A stretch of DNA of 64,000 nt from JAVBQF01 sp031549195. GTDB lineage: Bacteria > Bacillota_I > Bacilli_A > RF39 > UBA660. Shown piece after piece: positions 41,470 through 49,982 of this stretch. Every line of letters starts with the position of its first letter. Within the stretch, counting starts at the first letter, position 1. The stretch spans positions 62,001-126,000 of the forward strand of contig JAVBQF010000001.1 in the NCBI GenBank assembly GCA_031549195.1, given 5' to 3'. The translations under genes were made by a program, and so were the position numbers. The notes under the pieces were generated by a model. It made no database searches and was not told the origin of the DNA. It saw only the letters and a program-made list of their open reading frames with translations.

Positions 41470-43428
41470 ATGAACAAAAAAGATATTAAAAGAGGATTAT
41501 TGCCATATGTAGCATTGCTTCTAGTACTTGCTGGAGTATACTATTTTATGACGACTAATAATAATAAAGTTAATGATTTAACATATGATGAATTTATACA
41601 AGAGATAGCAAAGGGAAATGTAGAGGAGATTGAAATAGTACCACATGCTTCAGCATCTGTATATGAAATTACTGGTAAGTTGGATGGATATAACAAAGAC
41701 GAAACATTCTTTGTAAGAGTTCCTTATTCTGACGCTATAATGAGTAAGATTTTAGCATCAAATAATGAATTAGACTATACCTTTAAAACATATAAAGATC
41801 CAGGTGCTAGTTCAGTGTTATATTTATTAGTTAATGTCGTTCCATATGTATTATTACTTGCAGGAGTGTTTTGGTTTGTTTCAAGACAAATGAATAGTGC
41901 TGGAAAATCTATGGACTTTGGTAGAAGTAGAGCAAGACTTAGTGATGAAAAAAACAAGACAACATTTAAAGAAGTTGCAGGATTAAAAGAGGAAAAGGAA
42001 GAAGTGAAAGAACTAATCGATTTCTTAAAAAATCCTAAGAAGTTTCAAAAACTTGGAGCTAGAATACCTAAGGGTGTTTTGTTAGTTGGACCTCCAGGTA
42101 CAGGTAAAACGCTATTAGCTAGAGCGGTAGCAGGAGAAGCAAACGTTCCATTTTATTATATAAGTGGATCGGATTTCGTAGAATTATTTGTAGGTGTAGG
42201 TGCGTCACGTGTTAGGGATATGTTTAAACAAGCAAAACATAATGCACCATGCTTAATATTTATTGACGAAATAGATGCAGTAGGTAGGCAAAGAGGAACT
42301 GGACTTGGTGGAGGGCATGATGAACGTGAACAAACACTAAACCAATTACTTACTGAGATGGATGGATTTGGTGCTAATGAAGGGATAATAATAATTGCTG
42401 CAACAAATAGAGCAGACGTATTAGATCCAGCATTACTTAGACCTGGAAGATTTGATAGACAAGTGACCGTTAATTTACCTGATAGAGCAGGAAGAGAAGA
42501 GATATTAGAGGTACATGCAAGAAATAAAATTCTTGGTAAAAATGTTACTTTATCAAATATAGCAAAAAGAACTCCGGGATTTAGCGGAGCAGATCTTGAA
42601 AACTTGCTTAATGAAGCAGCATTACTTGCTGTTAGACGTAATAAAGAATTTATTACAATGAGCGAAGTAGATGAGGCAACCGATCGTGTAATGGCTGGTC
42701 CTGCTAAGAAGAGTAGGAAATACTCAGACCACGAAAAGAAAGTGGTAGCGTTCCATGAAGCAGGTCACGCTGTTGTTGGTATTAAATTAGAAGGTGCTTA
42801 TGATGTTCATAAGATTACAGTAATACCACGTGGTGAAATGGGTGGATACAATCTGATGCTTCCAAGGGAAGAACACCATTTAGAAACAAAGCAAGAATTA
42901 GAAGAGCATATTATTGGACTTCTTGCTGGACGTGTTGCAGAGGAAATTACATTTAAAGAAGTAACAACAGGAGCATATGGTGACTTTAGAAAAGCAACAA
43001 AAATTGCTAGAGCAATGGTAACTGAATATGGTATGAGTGACTTAGGTCCAGTTCAACTTGAGCATCAAGATGAAGGTGTATTTTTAGGAAGAGACTATAC
43101 AAAGTCTAGAAATTTCTCTGATGCAGTTGCACATGAAATAGACGAAGAAATAAGAAAGATTGTTAACAATTGTTATGATAAAGCTAGAAAGCTTATTAAT
43201 GATAATAAAGACTTATTAAAACTCATTGCAGACAGCTTAATTGAGCATGAAACCTTAACAAAAGAGCAAATTGATTATCTAGTTAAGCATAAGGTTATGC
43301 CAACAGAAGAAAATATAAAAGATTTATCTGTTAGCGAGTTAAAAGAAAGAGCAAAAGATAGAGGTATTAAAGGATATACAAAAATGTCTAAAGAAGAACT
43401 TGTAAAAGAGTTGGAAAAAGACGAATAA
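41470..43428 (+). CDS. ftsH: ATP-dependent zinc metalloprotease FtsH with a C-terminal Rho_N/SAP-like domain
   Basis: Membrane AAA+ protease that degrades misfolded and regulatory proteins, 652 residues. Two transmembrane segments (about 11-29 and 110-132) flank an extracytoplasmic domain. Walker A is GPPGTGKTLLARAVAGEA, Walker B IFIDEIDAVG, and the zinc site FHEAGHAVV with a distal Asp/Glu in GAYGDFRKAT. After the normal end a segment with IKDLSVSELKERAKDRGIKG, then YTKMSKEELVKELEK, matches the Rho_N/SAP helix-extended-loop-helix. AAGGAGG precedes the ATG at 41470. Confidence 0.96.
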   Translation: MNKKDIKRGLLPYVALLLVLAGVYYFMTTNNNKVNDLTYDEFIQEIAKGNVEEIEIVPHASASVYEITGKLDGYNKDETFFVRVPYSDAIMSKILASNNELDYTFKTYKDPGASSVLYLLVNVVPYVLLLAGVFWFVSRQMNSAGKSMDFGRSRARLSDEKNKTTFKEVAGLKEEKEEVKELIDFLKNPKKFQKLGARIPKGVLLVGPPGTGKTLLARAVAGEANVPFYYISGSDFVELFVGVGASRVRDMFKQAKHNAPCLIFIDEIDAVGRQRGTGLGGGHDEREQTLNQLLTEMDGFGANEGIIIIAATNRADVLDPALLRPGRFDRQVTVNLPDRAGREEILEVHARNKILGKNVTLSNIAKRTPGFSGADLENLLNEAALLAVRRNKEFITMSEVDEATDRVMAGPAKKSRKYSDHEKKVVAFHEAGHAVVGIKLEGAYDVHKITVIPRGEMGGYNLMLPREEHHLETKQELEEHIIGLLAGRVAEEITFKEVTTGAYGDFRKATKIARAMVTEYGMSDLGPVQLEHQDEGVFLGRDYTKSRNFSDAVAHEIDEEIRKIVNNCYDKARKLINDNKDLLKLIADSLIEHETLTKEQIDYLVKHKVMPTEENIKDLSVSELKERAKDRGIKGYTKMSKEELVKELEKDE

Positions 43429-43431
43429 TTT

Positions 43432-43461
43432 AAAGCTGTGAATTTCACAGCTTTTCTTTTT
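43432..43461 (+). terminator. Terminator after ftsH
   Basis: AAGCTGTGA and TCACAGCTT are nine-base complements with a three-base loop, then TTCTTTTT. Confidence 0.9.
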
Positions 43462-43508
43462 AAATTTGCATTTTTTATGATAATATATTAGTATAAGAAG
43501 GTGATTCT

Positions 43509-44564
43509 ATGAAAAATAAAAATTGGAATGTTTGGATAATTTTTATCTTAATTTTGATTGCAGTTATGCTTTTCTTTATCTTGTTTCCAAAAGATGACAA
43601 GAAATTGGAAAGAAATGAAGAAAAACATGAAGAAACACCTATTGAAAAAGCAAATATATCAGTTGTTGCTTATGAATATGGAGATAATGAAGACGAGCTT
43701 GGCTATTTGTATGCTATAGACGATAATGGAGAAAATACAACGATTGCCAGATATAGCAAAATCGGATACAAAAATTATGATGTAATAGATAATAAACTTT
43801 ATTATATAGGAGAAGAAAGCATTTTATATGAGATTGATTTAAATAGTAACACATATTCTTCAAAAGAATTGTTTAAGGTTAATCAAGATAAATTTTTGGA
43901 CTTAGAAGCAACTAATGGCTATGTTTATGTAGCTGGAATAAATGATATATATCGATATGAATTAAAGACCAAGAATAAAAAGGAAATAACTACAGACTTA
44001 GGTAATAAGTTTTATGTAACAAAAGATAATAAATATTTATTCTATACCAAGGATTCGAATATAGCTCTTTATCGAGTGGACTTATCCTCAAATAATGAAT
44101 ATAGAGTATTAGATGATGCTAGAATTTTGTATGCAAATGATGAAAAATTGTACTTGGAAAGTGGTTTTGATACTATAAAATATTACATTTATGACATAAA
44201 AACAGATGAGTTGAAAGAATATGGTATTAATTTAGATAAAGCATTTGAGTACAATAACAAAATAGTTTATTTTGAAGATAAAATAATTAAAGAGTTGAGT
44301 TATGATGGTTTGAAAAATAATATATATGATTTTAAAAACCAAATAGATGGTATAGCAAATATATTACCATTAGGAGGCAAACTACTTATAGTAGCAAAAG
44401 TAAATACTAGATTAGAAGATGAGGGAAAAATTAAAGTACCTGTTCATGATATGAAAAGCTTTATATTGGATATAAAGACAAAAAAGTTAACTGAATTAAT
44501 TTTTGATTATGGCTTTTTAGACGATACTTTAAAAGAATATGTTATTGTAAATACCGAATTTTAA
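43509..44564 (+). CDS. Membrane-anchored extracytoplasmic protein with beta-propeller-like repeats
   Basis: Unrecognised 351-residue protein. A single transmembrane anchor spans about residues 8-28 (WNVWIIFILILIAVMLFFIL), followed by a charged linker. Residues of about 50-340 consist of repeated units of some 40 residues of the type YDVIDNKLYYIGEES...LYEIDLNSNTY, which suggests a YncE/DUF5050-like beta-propeller exposed outside the membrane. No catalytic motif is visible. GAAGGTGAT precedes the start. A sensory or scaffold role is possible, but nothing in the sequence proves it. Confidence 0.7.
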   Translation: MKNKNWNVWIIFILILIAVMLFFILFPKDDKKLERNEEKHEETPIEKANISVVAYEYGDNEDELGYLYAIDDNGENTTIARYSKIGYKNYDVIDNKLYYIGEESILYEIDLNSNTYSSKELFKVNQDKFLDLEATNGYVYVAGINDIYRYELKTKNKKEITTDLGNKFYVTKDNKYLFYTKDSNIALYRVDLSSNNEYRVLDDARILYANDEKLYLESGFDTIKYYIYDIKTDELKEYGINLDKAFEYNNKIVYFEDKIIKELSYDGLKNNIYDFKNQIDGIANILPLGGKLLIVAKVNTRLEDEGKIKVPVHDMKSFILDIKTKKLTELIFDYGFLDDTLKEYVIVNTEF

Positions 44565-44642
44565 AACCTTAATAATAACAGAACATAAAATAAAAGAATG
44601 GAAATAAAATTCCAATATAATATTTATAGAGGGGTGAAATTA

Positions 44643-45179
44643 ATGTTTATACTTTCACAAATTTTTGTAATTTTTGCGTTGATTGCTTTTGTTTTTTCAA
44701 TGTTAAGTAAGCAAAAGGAAAATATTTTATATTATAGAATACCTTTTATTGTTTTATACGCAATAAGTTTTGCCTTACAGGGTTTATGGGTTGCGTTTGC
44801 TACTATACTTTTTAGTGTTGTTAGTACCATAGTCTTTTATAGATTTGAAAGAAAAGGTGAAAAGCCTAATTTTTGTATTTTAATGATGTTTTTATTCATA
44901 TTATTACTAATAAATTATTTATCATGGGGCGGAATATTGGATTTATTGCCAACGGGAACGTCGTTATTACTTATGTGGACTTTTTGGCAAAATAATGCAA
45001 AAGTATTAAGAATTATGGTGTTGATTGCATCAACAAGCATGATTATTTATAACATATTGGTATTAAACTACATGGGCATTATAGTAGAATTTTTTATACA
45101 AATATTACAAATTATCGCATTTGTTAGATATGATATTTTAAAAAAGGAAAGTTTAATAAAAAATCCTCATAAAAAATAA
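44643..45179 (+). CDS. YgjV-like integral membrane protein
   Basis: A 178-residue protein with about six hydrophobic segments and a basic tail. The pattern WQNNAKVLRIMVLIASTSMI, then an asparagine-tyrosine turn, then GIIVEFFIQILQIIAFVRYD is close to the YgjV (Imp-YgjV) family of inner membrane proteins, whose function is unknown. The ATG at 44643 follows GAGGGGTG; an earlier in-frame ATG at 44598 lacks a site. Confidence 0.6.
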   Translation: MFILSQIFVIFALIAFVFSMLSKQKENILYYRIPFIVLYAISFALQGLWVAFATILFSVVSTIVFYRFERKGEKPNFCILMMFLFILLLINYLSWGGILDLLPTGTSLLLMWTFWQNNAKVLRIMVLIASTSMIIYNILVLNYMGIIVEFFIQILQIIAFVRYDILKKESLIKNPHKK

Positions 45180-45216
45180 AATAATATATTTTTTATTAAT
45201 TGATAACATCATAGAA

Positions 45217-45250
45217 GCAAGTAGTTGTTATGGCTACTCGTTTTTTTTAT
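45217..45250 (+). terminator. Probable terminator before dusB
   Basis: AGTAG and CTACT form a short stem across a nine-base loop, followed by CG and T8. The stem is weak, but the T-run is long. Confidence 0.5.
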
Positions 45251-45282
45251 TATATGTTATAATAGCTTTATTTGGAGGCGTT

Positions 45283-46266
45283 ATGTGGAAAATAGGTAGT
45301 ATAGAAATAAAAAATCAAATTGTTTTAGCGCCTATGGCCGGCATTTGTAACTCTAGTTTTAGAAGAATTATAAAGGAAATGGGTTGTGGGTTAATATATG
45401 CTGAAATGGTTTCGGATAAAGCTATATTTTATAAAAATGATAAGACAATAGAAATGTTACAAATGAATGATATTGAAAGACCTATTGTTCAACAAATATT
45501 CGGAAGTGATAAAGATTCTTTTGTAATTGCAGCACAATATATTTATGAAAATATGAAGCCAGATATCATAGATATTAATATGGGATGTCCTGTTCCGAAG
45601 GTTGCAGTTAGAGCACAAGCGGGATCAGCATTACTAAAAAACCCAGAAAAAATAAGAGAGATAGTAAGTTCTGTTGCTAAAGCAGTTCCTATACCGGTTA
45701 CTGTTAAAATAAGAAGTGGTTGGGATCAAAATAGCATTAATGCTGTAGAAGTAGCTAAAATCTGTGAGGAATCAGGAGCGAGTGCAATCACAGTACATCC
45801 AAGGACTAGAGCACAAGGGTATGCAGGCAAAGCAGATTGGAGTATCATTAGAGAAGTAAAAGAAGCGGTATCTATTCCAGTTATTGGAAATGGTGATATC
45901 ATTGATATTTACAGTGCTAAAAAGATGTTAGAGGAAACAAGATGTGATGCAATAATGATAGGAAGAGCGGTTCTTGGAAATCCTTGGATAGTAAAACAAA
46001 TAGATGAATATATTAATAATAACAAGGTAATTGATTGCCCAACTGATATAGAAAAAATAGACATGTGTTTGAAACATATAAAATATTTAGAAGAAATAAA
46101 GCCAGAAAAAGTAATTGTTCTTGAAATAAGAAATCATATTGCATGGTACATAAAAGGTATGAAAAACGCGAATGAAATTAAAAATAAAATATATCTAACA
46201 AAGAAGATTAATGATATAATTGATATATTAACTGAATATAAGAGAGATTTGAAAGGGATGAATTAA
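45283..46266 (+). CDS. dusB: tRNA-dihydrouridine synthase
   Basis: FMN enzyme reducing uridine to dihydrouridine in tRNA, 327 residues. The TIM-barrel signature includes VLAPMAGICNSSFRRIIKE, INMGCPVPKVAVRAQAGSAL with the catalytic Cys, ITVHPRTRAQGYAGKADW, and VIGNGDI...IMIGRAVLGNPW. GGAGGCG precedes the ATG. The stop overlaps the next gene (TAATG). Confidence 0.95.
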   Translation: MWKIGSIEIKNQIVLAPMAGICNSSFRRIIKEMGCGLIYAEMVSDKAIFYKNDKTIEMLQMNDIERPIVQQIFGSDKDSFVIAAQYIYENMKPDIIDINMGCPVPKVAVRAQAGSALLKNPEKIREIVSSVAKAVPIPVTVKIRSGWDQNSINAVEVAKICEESGASAITVHPRTRAQGYAGKADWSIIREVKEAVSIPVIGNGDIIDIYSAKKMLEETRCDAIMIGRAVLGNPWIVKQIDEYINNNKVIDCPTDIEKIDMCLKHIKYLEEIKPEKVIVLEIRNHIAWYIKGMKNANEIKNKIYLTKKINDIIDILTEYKRDLKGMN

Positions 46267-46988
46267 TGAAAGCATATACAACGCAAAGATTATGTGCAAT
46301 AATAATAGACATATTTTTACTAATGTTATTTTCTTATTTAGTAAATGCGCTAATACCATATAATAATACATATAAAAGTGCATTAGATGAAAATAATAGC
46401 CTAGCTGAGAAATATATAAATAAGGAAATAAACGAAGAACAATATCTTGATAAAATGATTGATAATCAATATACTATGTCTAAAAATAGCATAGTTAATG
46501 AATTAGCTGGAGTTGTTCTTTATGTAGCGTATTTTGTTGCATTTCAGCAGATGAATAATGGGCAAACACCAGGCAAAAAACTAATGAAGATTAGAGTTAA
46601 AAAGAAAGATAATAGTGAATTAACCTATTCTGATCTAATAAAACGCGAATTTTTAATTCATGGAATGGCAGTAAGTATAATTATTTCCATCCTACTTTTA
46701 ACGGTTGGAAAACCCTCTTTTGCATATTATTATTATCCAATAGTAGGCTTAAACTTATTGATATTTGTACTATCATCATTTATGATAGTATTCAAAAAAG
46801 ATGGAAGAGGACTACATGATTTATTTGCTAATACAGAAGTGGTTACTTTAGAAAACAATGAAAATAAAAATAAAGAAGAAATTATTGATGCAGAAATAAT
46901 TGAAGAAAGAAGTGATAAAGATGAGAGAATTAACAGAACAAGAACAAGTAAGAAGAGAGAAAGTAAAAGAGATAGCAAAACATTGTAA
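46266..46988 (+). CDS. RDD family membrane protein
   Basis: Membrane protein of 240 residues with an RDD domain: RLCAIIIDIFLLMLFSYLV near the start, which has the conserved Arg and Asp, and NNGQTPGKKLMKIRVK, a hallmark. Four membrane segments are evident, then a hydrophilic Lys/Glu/Arg tail of about 45 residues. Function unknown. It overlaps dusB by one base and the lysS start by 68 bases, so its tail shares DNA with the beginning of lysS. Confidence 0.88.
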   Translation: MKAYTTQRLCAIIIDIFLLMLFSYLVNALIPYNNTYKSALDENNSLAEKYINKEINEEQYLDKMIDNQYTMSKNSIVNELAGVVLYVAYFVAFQQMNNGQTPGKKLMKIRVKKKDNSELTYSDLIKREFLIHGMAVSIIISILLLTVGKPSFAYYYYPIVGLNLLIFVLSSFMIVFKKDGRGLHDLFANTEVVTLENNENKNKEEIIDAEIIEERSDKDERINRTRTSKKRESKRDSKTL

Positions 46989-48396
46989 TCCATATCCAGA
47001 AAGATTTGAGATTAATTATGAACTTAAGGATGTTAAATATTTAGAAGATGGGACATCTAATATAAAAGTTGCAGGGCGCATTGTTTTAATGCGTAAAATG
47101 GGTAAGCTAAGTTTCTTAACTATCAGAGATGTTGAAGGTTCTATTCAAATATCAATTAAAGTAGATTTGATTGGTGAAGAGCAATATGAATTTTTCAAGG
47201 ACAGTTTTGATATAGGAGATTACATCGGAGTAGAAGGAGAAATGTTTACTACTCATACTGGTGAAAAGACTGTAAGAGCAGATAAGTTTGTGTTTCTTGG
47301 GAAAGCATTAAAACCACTTCCTGAGAAGTTTCATGGATTGACTGATGCTGAAGCTTGTTATAGAAATAGATATGTTGATTTAATAATGAATGAGGATACA
47401 AGAAAAAGATTCACATTGAAGTATAACTTTATAAAAGAATTAAGAAGATTTTTAGAGGACAATAACTATATTGAAATAGAAACACCAGTTTTGTCTAATA
47501 AAGCATCAGGTGCATTAGCAAAACCTTTTACAGCACATCATAATGCATTGGATATAGATGTATATTTAAGGATAGCTCCTGAAACATATTTGAAAAGGGC
47601 AGTTGTTGGTGGATTTAATAAGGTATTTGAATTTGCAAGATGTTTTCGAAATGAAGGAATGGACGCTACACACTTACAAGATTTTACTATGATTGAAGGA
47701 TATTGTAGTTTCTATAACTACAAAGATAATATGAAGTTTTTGCAAACAATGCTTAAGACAGTAATTGAAAAAGTGTTTGGAACGTTAGTAATAGATATTA
47801 ATGGACATGAAGTTGACTTATCAAAAGAATGGGGAACGGTGTCATTTAGAGAATTATTAATAAAATATGTAGATATAGATATTAATATATTTAATACGAA
47901 AGAGAAATTACTTGCAGAAGTATTAAGAAGAAATATAGAACTTGAGACTGACGCTGATATTAACTCTTTAGGATTTGGTAATTTAGTAGATGTACTTTAT
48001 AAAAAAGTAGCGCGCCCAAAGATGGTTGAACCAGTATATCTTGTAGATCATCCACTTGAATTATCTCCACTTGCTAGAGCAAATGATGATAACCCTTCTA
48101 TAACAGATAGATTTCAATTAGTTATAAATGGAGCAGAAATAATAAATGGTTATTCAGAGCTAGTAGATCCTATTGAGCAATTAAGAAGGCTTGAAGAGCA
48201 AGCAAAATTAAATGCTTTAGGAGATGAAGATGCTATGGTTATGGATCATGAATACATAGAAGCGATGGAATATGGAATGCCACCTATCTCAGGATGGGGA
48301 ATGGGAATTGATAGAGTAATGCAAGTATTGACTGGAGTTCCTAATATTAAGGACAATGTATTATTTCCGTTAATGAGACCGCTTAATGATGATTAG
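46921..48396 (+). CDS. lysS: Lysyl-tRNA synthetase, class II (diverged)
   Basis: Charges tRNA-Lys, 491 residues. An N-terminal OB-fold anticodon domain (IKVAGRIVLMRKMGKLSFLT) is followed by the class II core. Motif 2 is EFARCFRNEGMDATHLQDFT, and motif 3 GWGMGIDRVMQVLTG. It differs from usual bacterial LysRS at motif 2 (THLQDFTMIEGY rather than THNPEFTMMEFY) and at DHPLELSPLAR. ATG at 46921 gives the family start; it lies inside the RDD gene, with GAAAGAAGTGAT upstream. Confidence 0.93.
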   Translation: MRELTEQEQVRREKVKEIAKHCNPYPERFEINYELKDVKYLEDGTSNIKVAGRIVLMRKMGKLSFLTIRDVEGSIQISIKVDLIGEEQYEFFKDSFDIGDYIGVEGEMFTTHTGEKTVRADKFVFLGKALKPLPEKFHGLTDAEACYRNRYVDLIMNEDTRKRFTLKYNFIKELRRFLEDNNYIEIETPVLSNKASGALAKPFTAHHNALDIDVYLRIAPETYLKRAVVGGFNKVFEFARCFRNEGMDATHLQDFTMIEGYCSFYNYKDNMKFLQTMLKTVIEKVFGTLVIDINGHEVDLSKEWGTVSFRELLIKYVDIDINIFNTKEKLLAEVLRRNIELETDADINSLGFGNLVDVLYKKVARPKMVEPVYLVDHPLELSPLARANDDNPSITDRFQLVINGAEIINGYSELVDPIEQLRRLEEQAKLNALGDEDAMVMDHEYIEAMEYGMPPISGWGMGIDRVMQVLTGVPNIKDNVLFPLMRPLNDD

Positions 48397-48418
48397 AGGA
48401 TAAATCCTCTTTTTATTT
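48395..48418 (+). terminator. Terminator after lysS
   Basis: AGAGGAT and ATCCTCT pair across two bases and continue with TTTTATTTG. It overlaps the lysS stop. Confidence 0.8.
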
Positions 48419-48449
48419 GTGGATTTTTTGTGAAAATTAAGCATATTAG

Positions 48450-48479
48450 TTGTATTTATTCTTAACTTTAATGTATAAT
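48450..48479 (+). promoter_or_regulatory. Promoter of the YfcC-like gene
   Basis: -35 TTGTAT (48450-48455), an 18-base spacer and -10 TATAAT (48474-48479). The start codon lies 22 bases further on. Confidence 0.65.
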
Positions 48480-48500
48480 TATCATATAGGAGGGTAAGAA

Positions 48501-49907
48501 ATGAAAAAACACAATTTATTTAAGGTAATCACAATCACTATACTAGTTGCATTACTATTAACTTGGATTTTCAAAATAACATATTATAATTCAGGTTTAA
48601 TTGAAGATGCAAGAGCACAAGCTGGTATTTTTGATCTTGTAGGGTACTTATTAGTAGGACTACAAGTATTTAGTAATATACCACTTTATATCTTAACTGT
48701 TGGTGGACTTTATGGAGTTTTACACCAAATTAGTGGATATCGTAATTTACTAGATGAGATTGTAAAGAAATTTAAAGGAAAGGAACATATATTCTTAGTT
48801 GTTGTGATGGTGCTATTTGCACTTATGACTTCAATGGCAGGGCTTTCTTTAGCATTGTTCGTGTTATTTCCACTTGTAATATCATTAATATTATTAATGG
48901 GATATAACAAGATGACTGCAGCAATGACAACTGTTGGTTCAGTAGTAGTCGGACTAATTGGTACTGTCTTCTCTGCATCAGCTATAACAGGAATTAGTAG
49001 TTTTATAACAACTGCAGCTGATTCAGAAGTTTTAACTAAAGTGTTACTATTAGTAATTGGTTTAGTATTACTTGCTTTCAATGTATTAAGTTATGCAAAA
49101 GACCATAAGGATGGTAAAGATGCAGATAGTAGCTATGTTCCAGTAAGCAAAGACAAAAAAGAAGGGAAACTGCCACTTATAATTGTTATGGACTTAGTTA
49201 TCCTAATAATGGTTCTTGCATTTATATCTTGGGAAGGAGTATTTAAAGTAACTTTATTTAAGGATGCTTTAGAATCAATTACAACTTTCAAAGTATTTAA
49301 ATTTGAATTATTTGGGAAACTGTTAGGAGATGCAACTAGTATACCTGCATTTGGTTCTTGGACTTTAATCCAATTAACAACTCTTGTTATATTAGCAAGT
49401 GGATTAATAGCATTCCTTTACAGAGTAAAATTTAATGATTACCTAAAAGCATTCATGGATGGTGCTAAAAGAGCACTTAAACCTGCAGTGTTAGTTATGT
49501 TAATATACATGGTATTAGTTATTACTGTATACCATCCAGTAGTATTAACTTTACTAAAACCAGTAATTGAACTTACTAAAGGTTTGAATGTTCTTACAAT
49601 GAGCCTTGTATCGTTAGTAACAAGTATCTTTAGTGTAGAATTCCGTTTTGCAGTAAGCTCAGATGTGCATGTATTCCCATATGTTGCAACACTATTTACT
49701 GCTGCTAAAGACATACCTGTATTAGCAATAATATGGCAAGCCATGTATGGATTTGCAATGCTATTCGCACCTACAAGTGTAATTTTAATGGCAACTCTTG
49801 GATATCTTCATATTCCATATTCACAATGGATGAAGACAATATTCAAATTACTAATAGAATTACTAGTAGTATTACTAATTGTATTTGCAGTAATTATGTT
49901 TATATAA
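48501..49907 (+). CDS. YfcC/C4-dicarboxylate anaerobic carrier-like transporter
   Basis: Polytopic membrane protein, 468 residues, roughly 12 hydrophobic segments. The segments FDLVGYLLVGLQVFSNIPLYI, LTVGGLYGVLHQISGYRNLL and FALMTSMAGLSLALFVLFPL are like the YfcC/DcuC-related ion transporters that move basic amino acids, peptides or dicarboxylates. Substrate is not predictable. Unusually, two alanine/serine-rich turns (for example SASAITGISSF) replace the glycine-rich loops of some relatives. AGGAGGG precedes the ATG. Confidence 0.8.
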   Translation: MKKHNLFKVITITILVALLLTWIFKITYYNSGLIEDARAQAGIFDLVGYLLVGLQVFSNIPLYILTVGGLYGVLHQISGYRNLLDEIVKKFKGKEHIFLVVVMVLFALMTSMAGLSLALFVLFPLVISLILLMGYNKMTAAMTTVGSVVVGLIGTVFSASAITGISSFITTAADSEVLTKVLLLVIGLVLLAFNVLSYAKDHKDGKDADSSYVPVSKDKKEGKLPLIIVMDLVILIMVLAFISWEGVFKVTLFKDALESITTFKVFKFELFGKLLGDATSIPAFGSWTLIQLTTLVILASGLIAFLYRVKFNDYLKAFMDGAKRALKPAVLVMLIYMVLVITVYHPVVLTLLKPVIELTKGLNVLTMSLVSLVTSIFSVEFRFAVSSDVHVFPYVATLFTAAKDIPVLAIIWQAMYGFAMLFAPTSVILMATLGYLHIPYSQWMKTIFKLLIELLVVLLIVFAVIMFI

Positions 49908-49929
49908 GAAGCAGACGCTTCTTTTTCTT
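49906..49929 (+). terminator. Terminator after the YfcC-like gene
   Basis: AAGAAGC and GCTTCTT pair across four bases, followed by TTTTCTTT; the stop codon is in the stem. Confidence 0.85.
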
Positions 49930-49982
49930 TACATAAAAATTAAGCTATGGTAGTATATATCTTAATTTTAGGGAGTGATATT

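Noticed and set aside
42200..42220. CACGTG palindromes in ftsH (about 42207 and 42833) and gyrA (about 15364) as further parS sites.
   Set aside because: Only the central six bases match; the flanking TGTTT/AAACA arms are absent.
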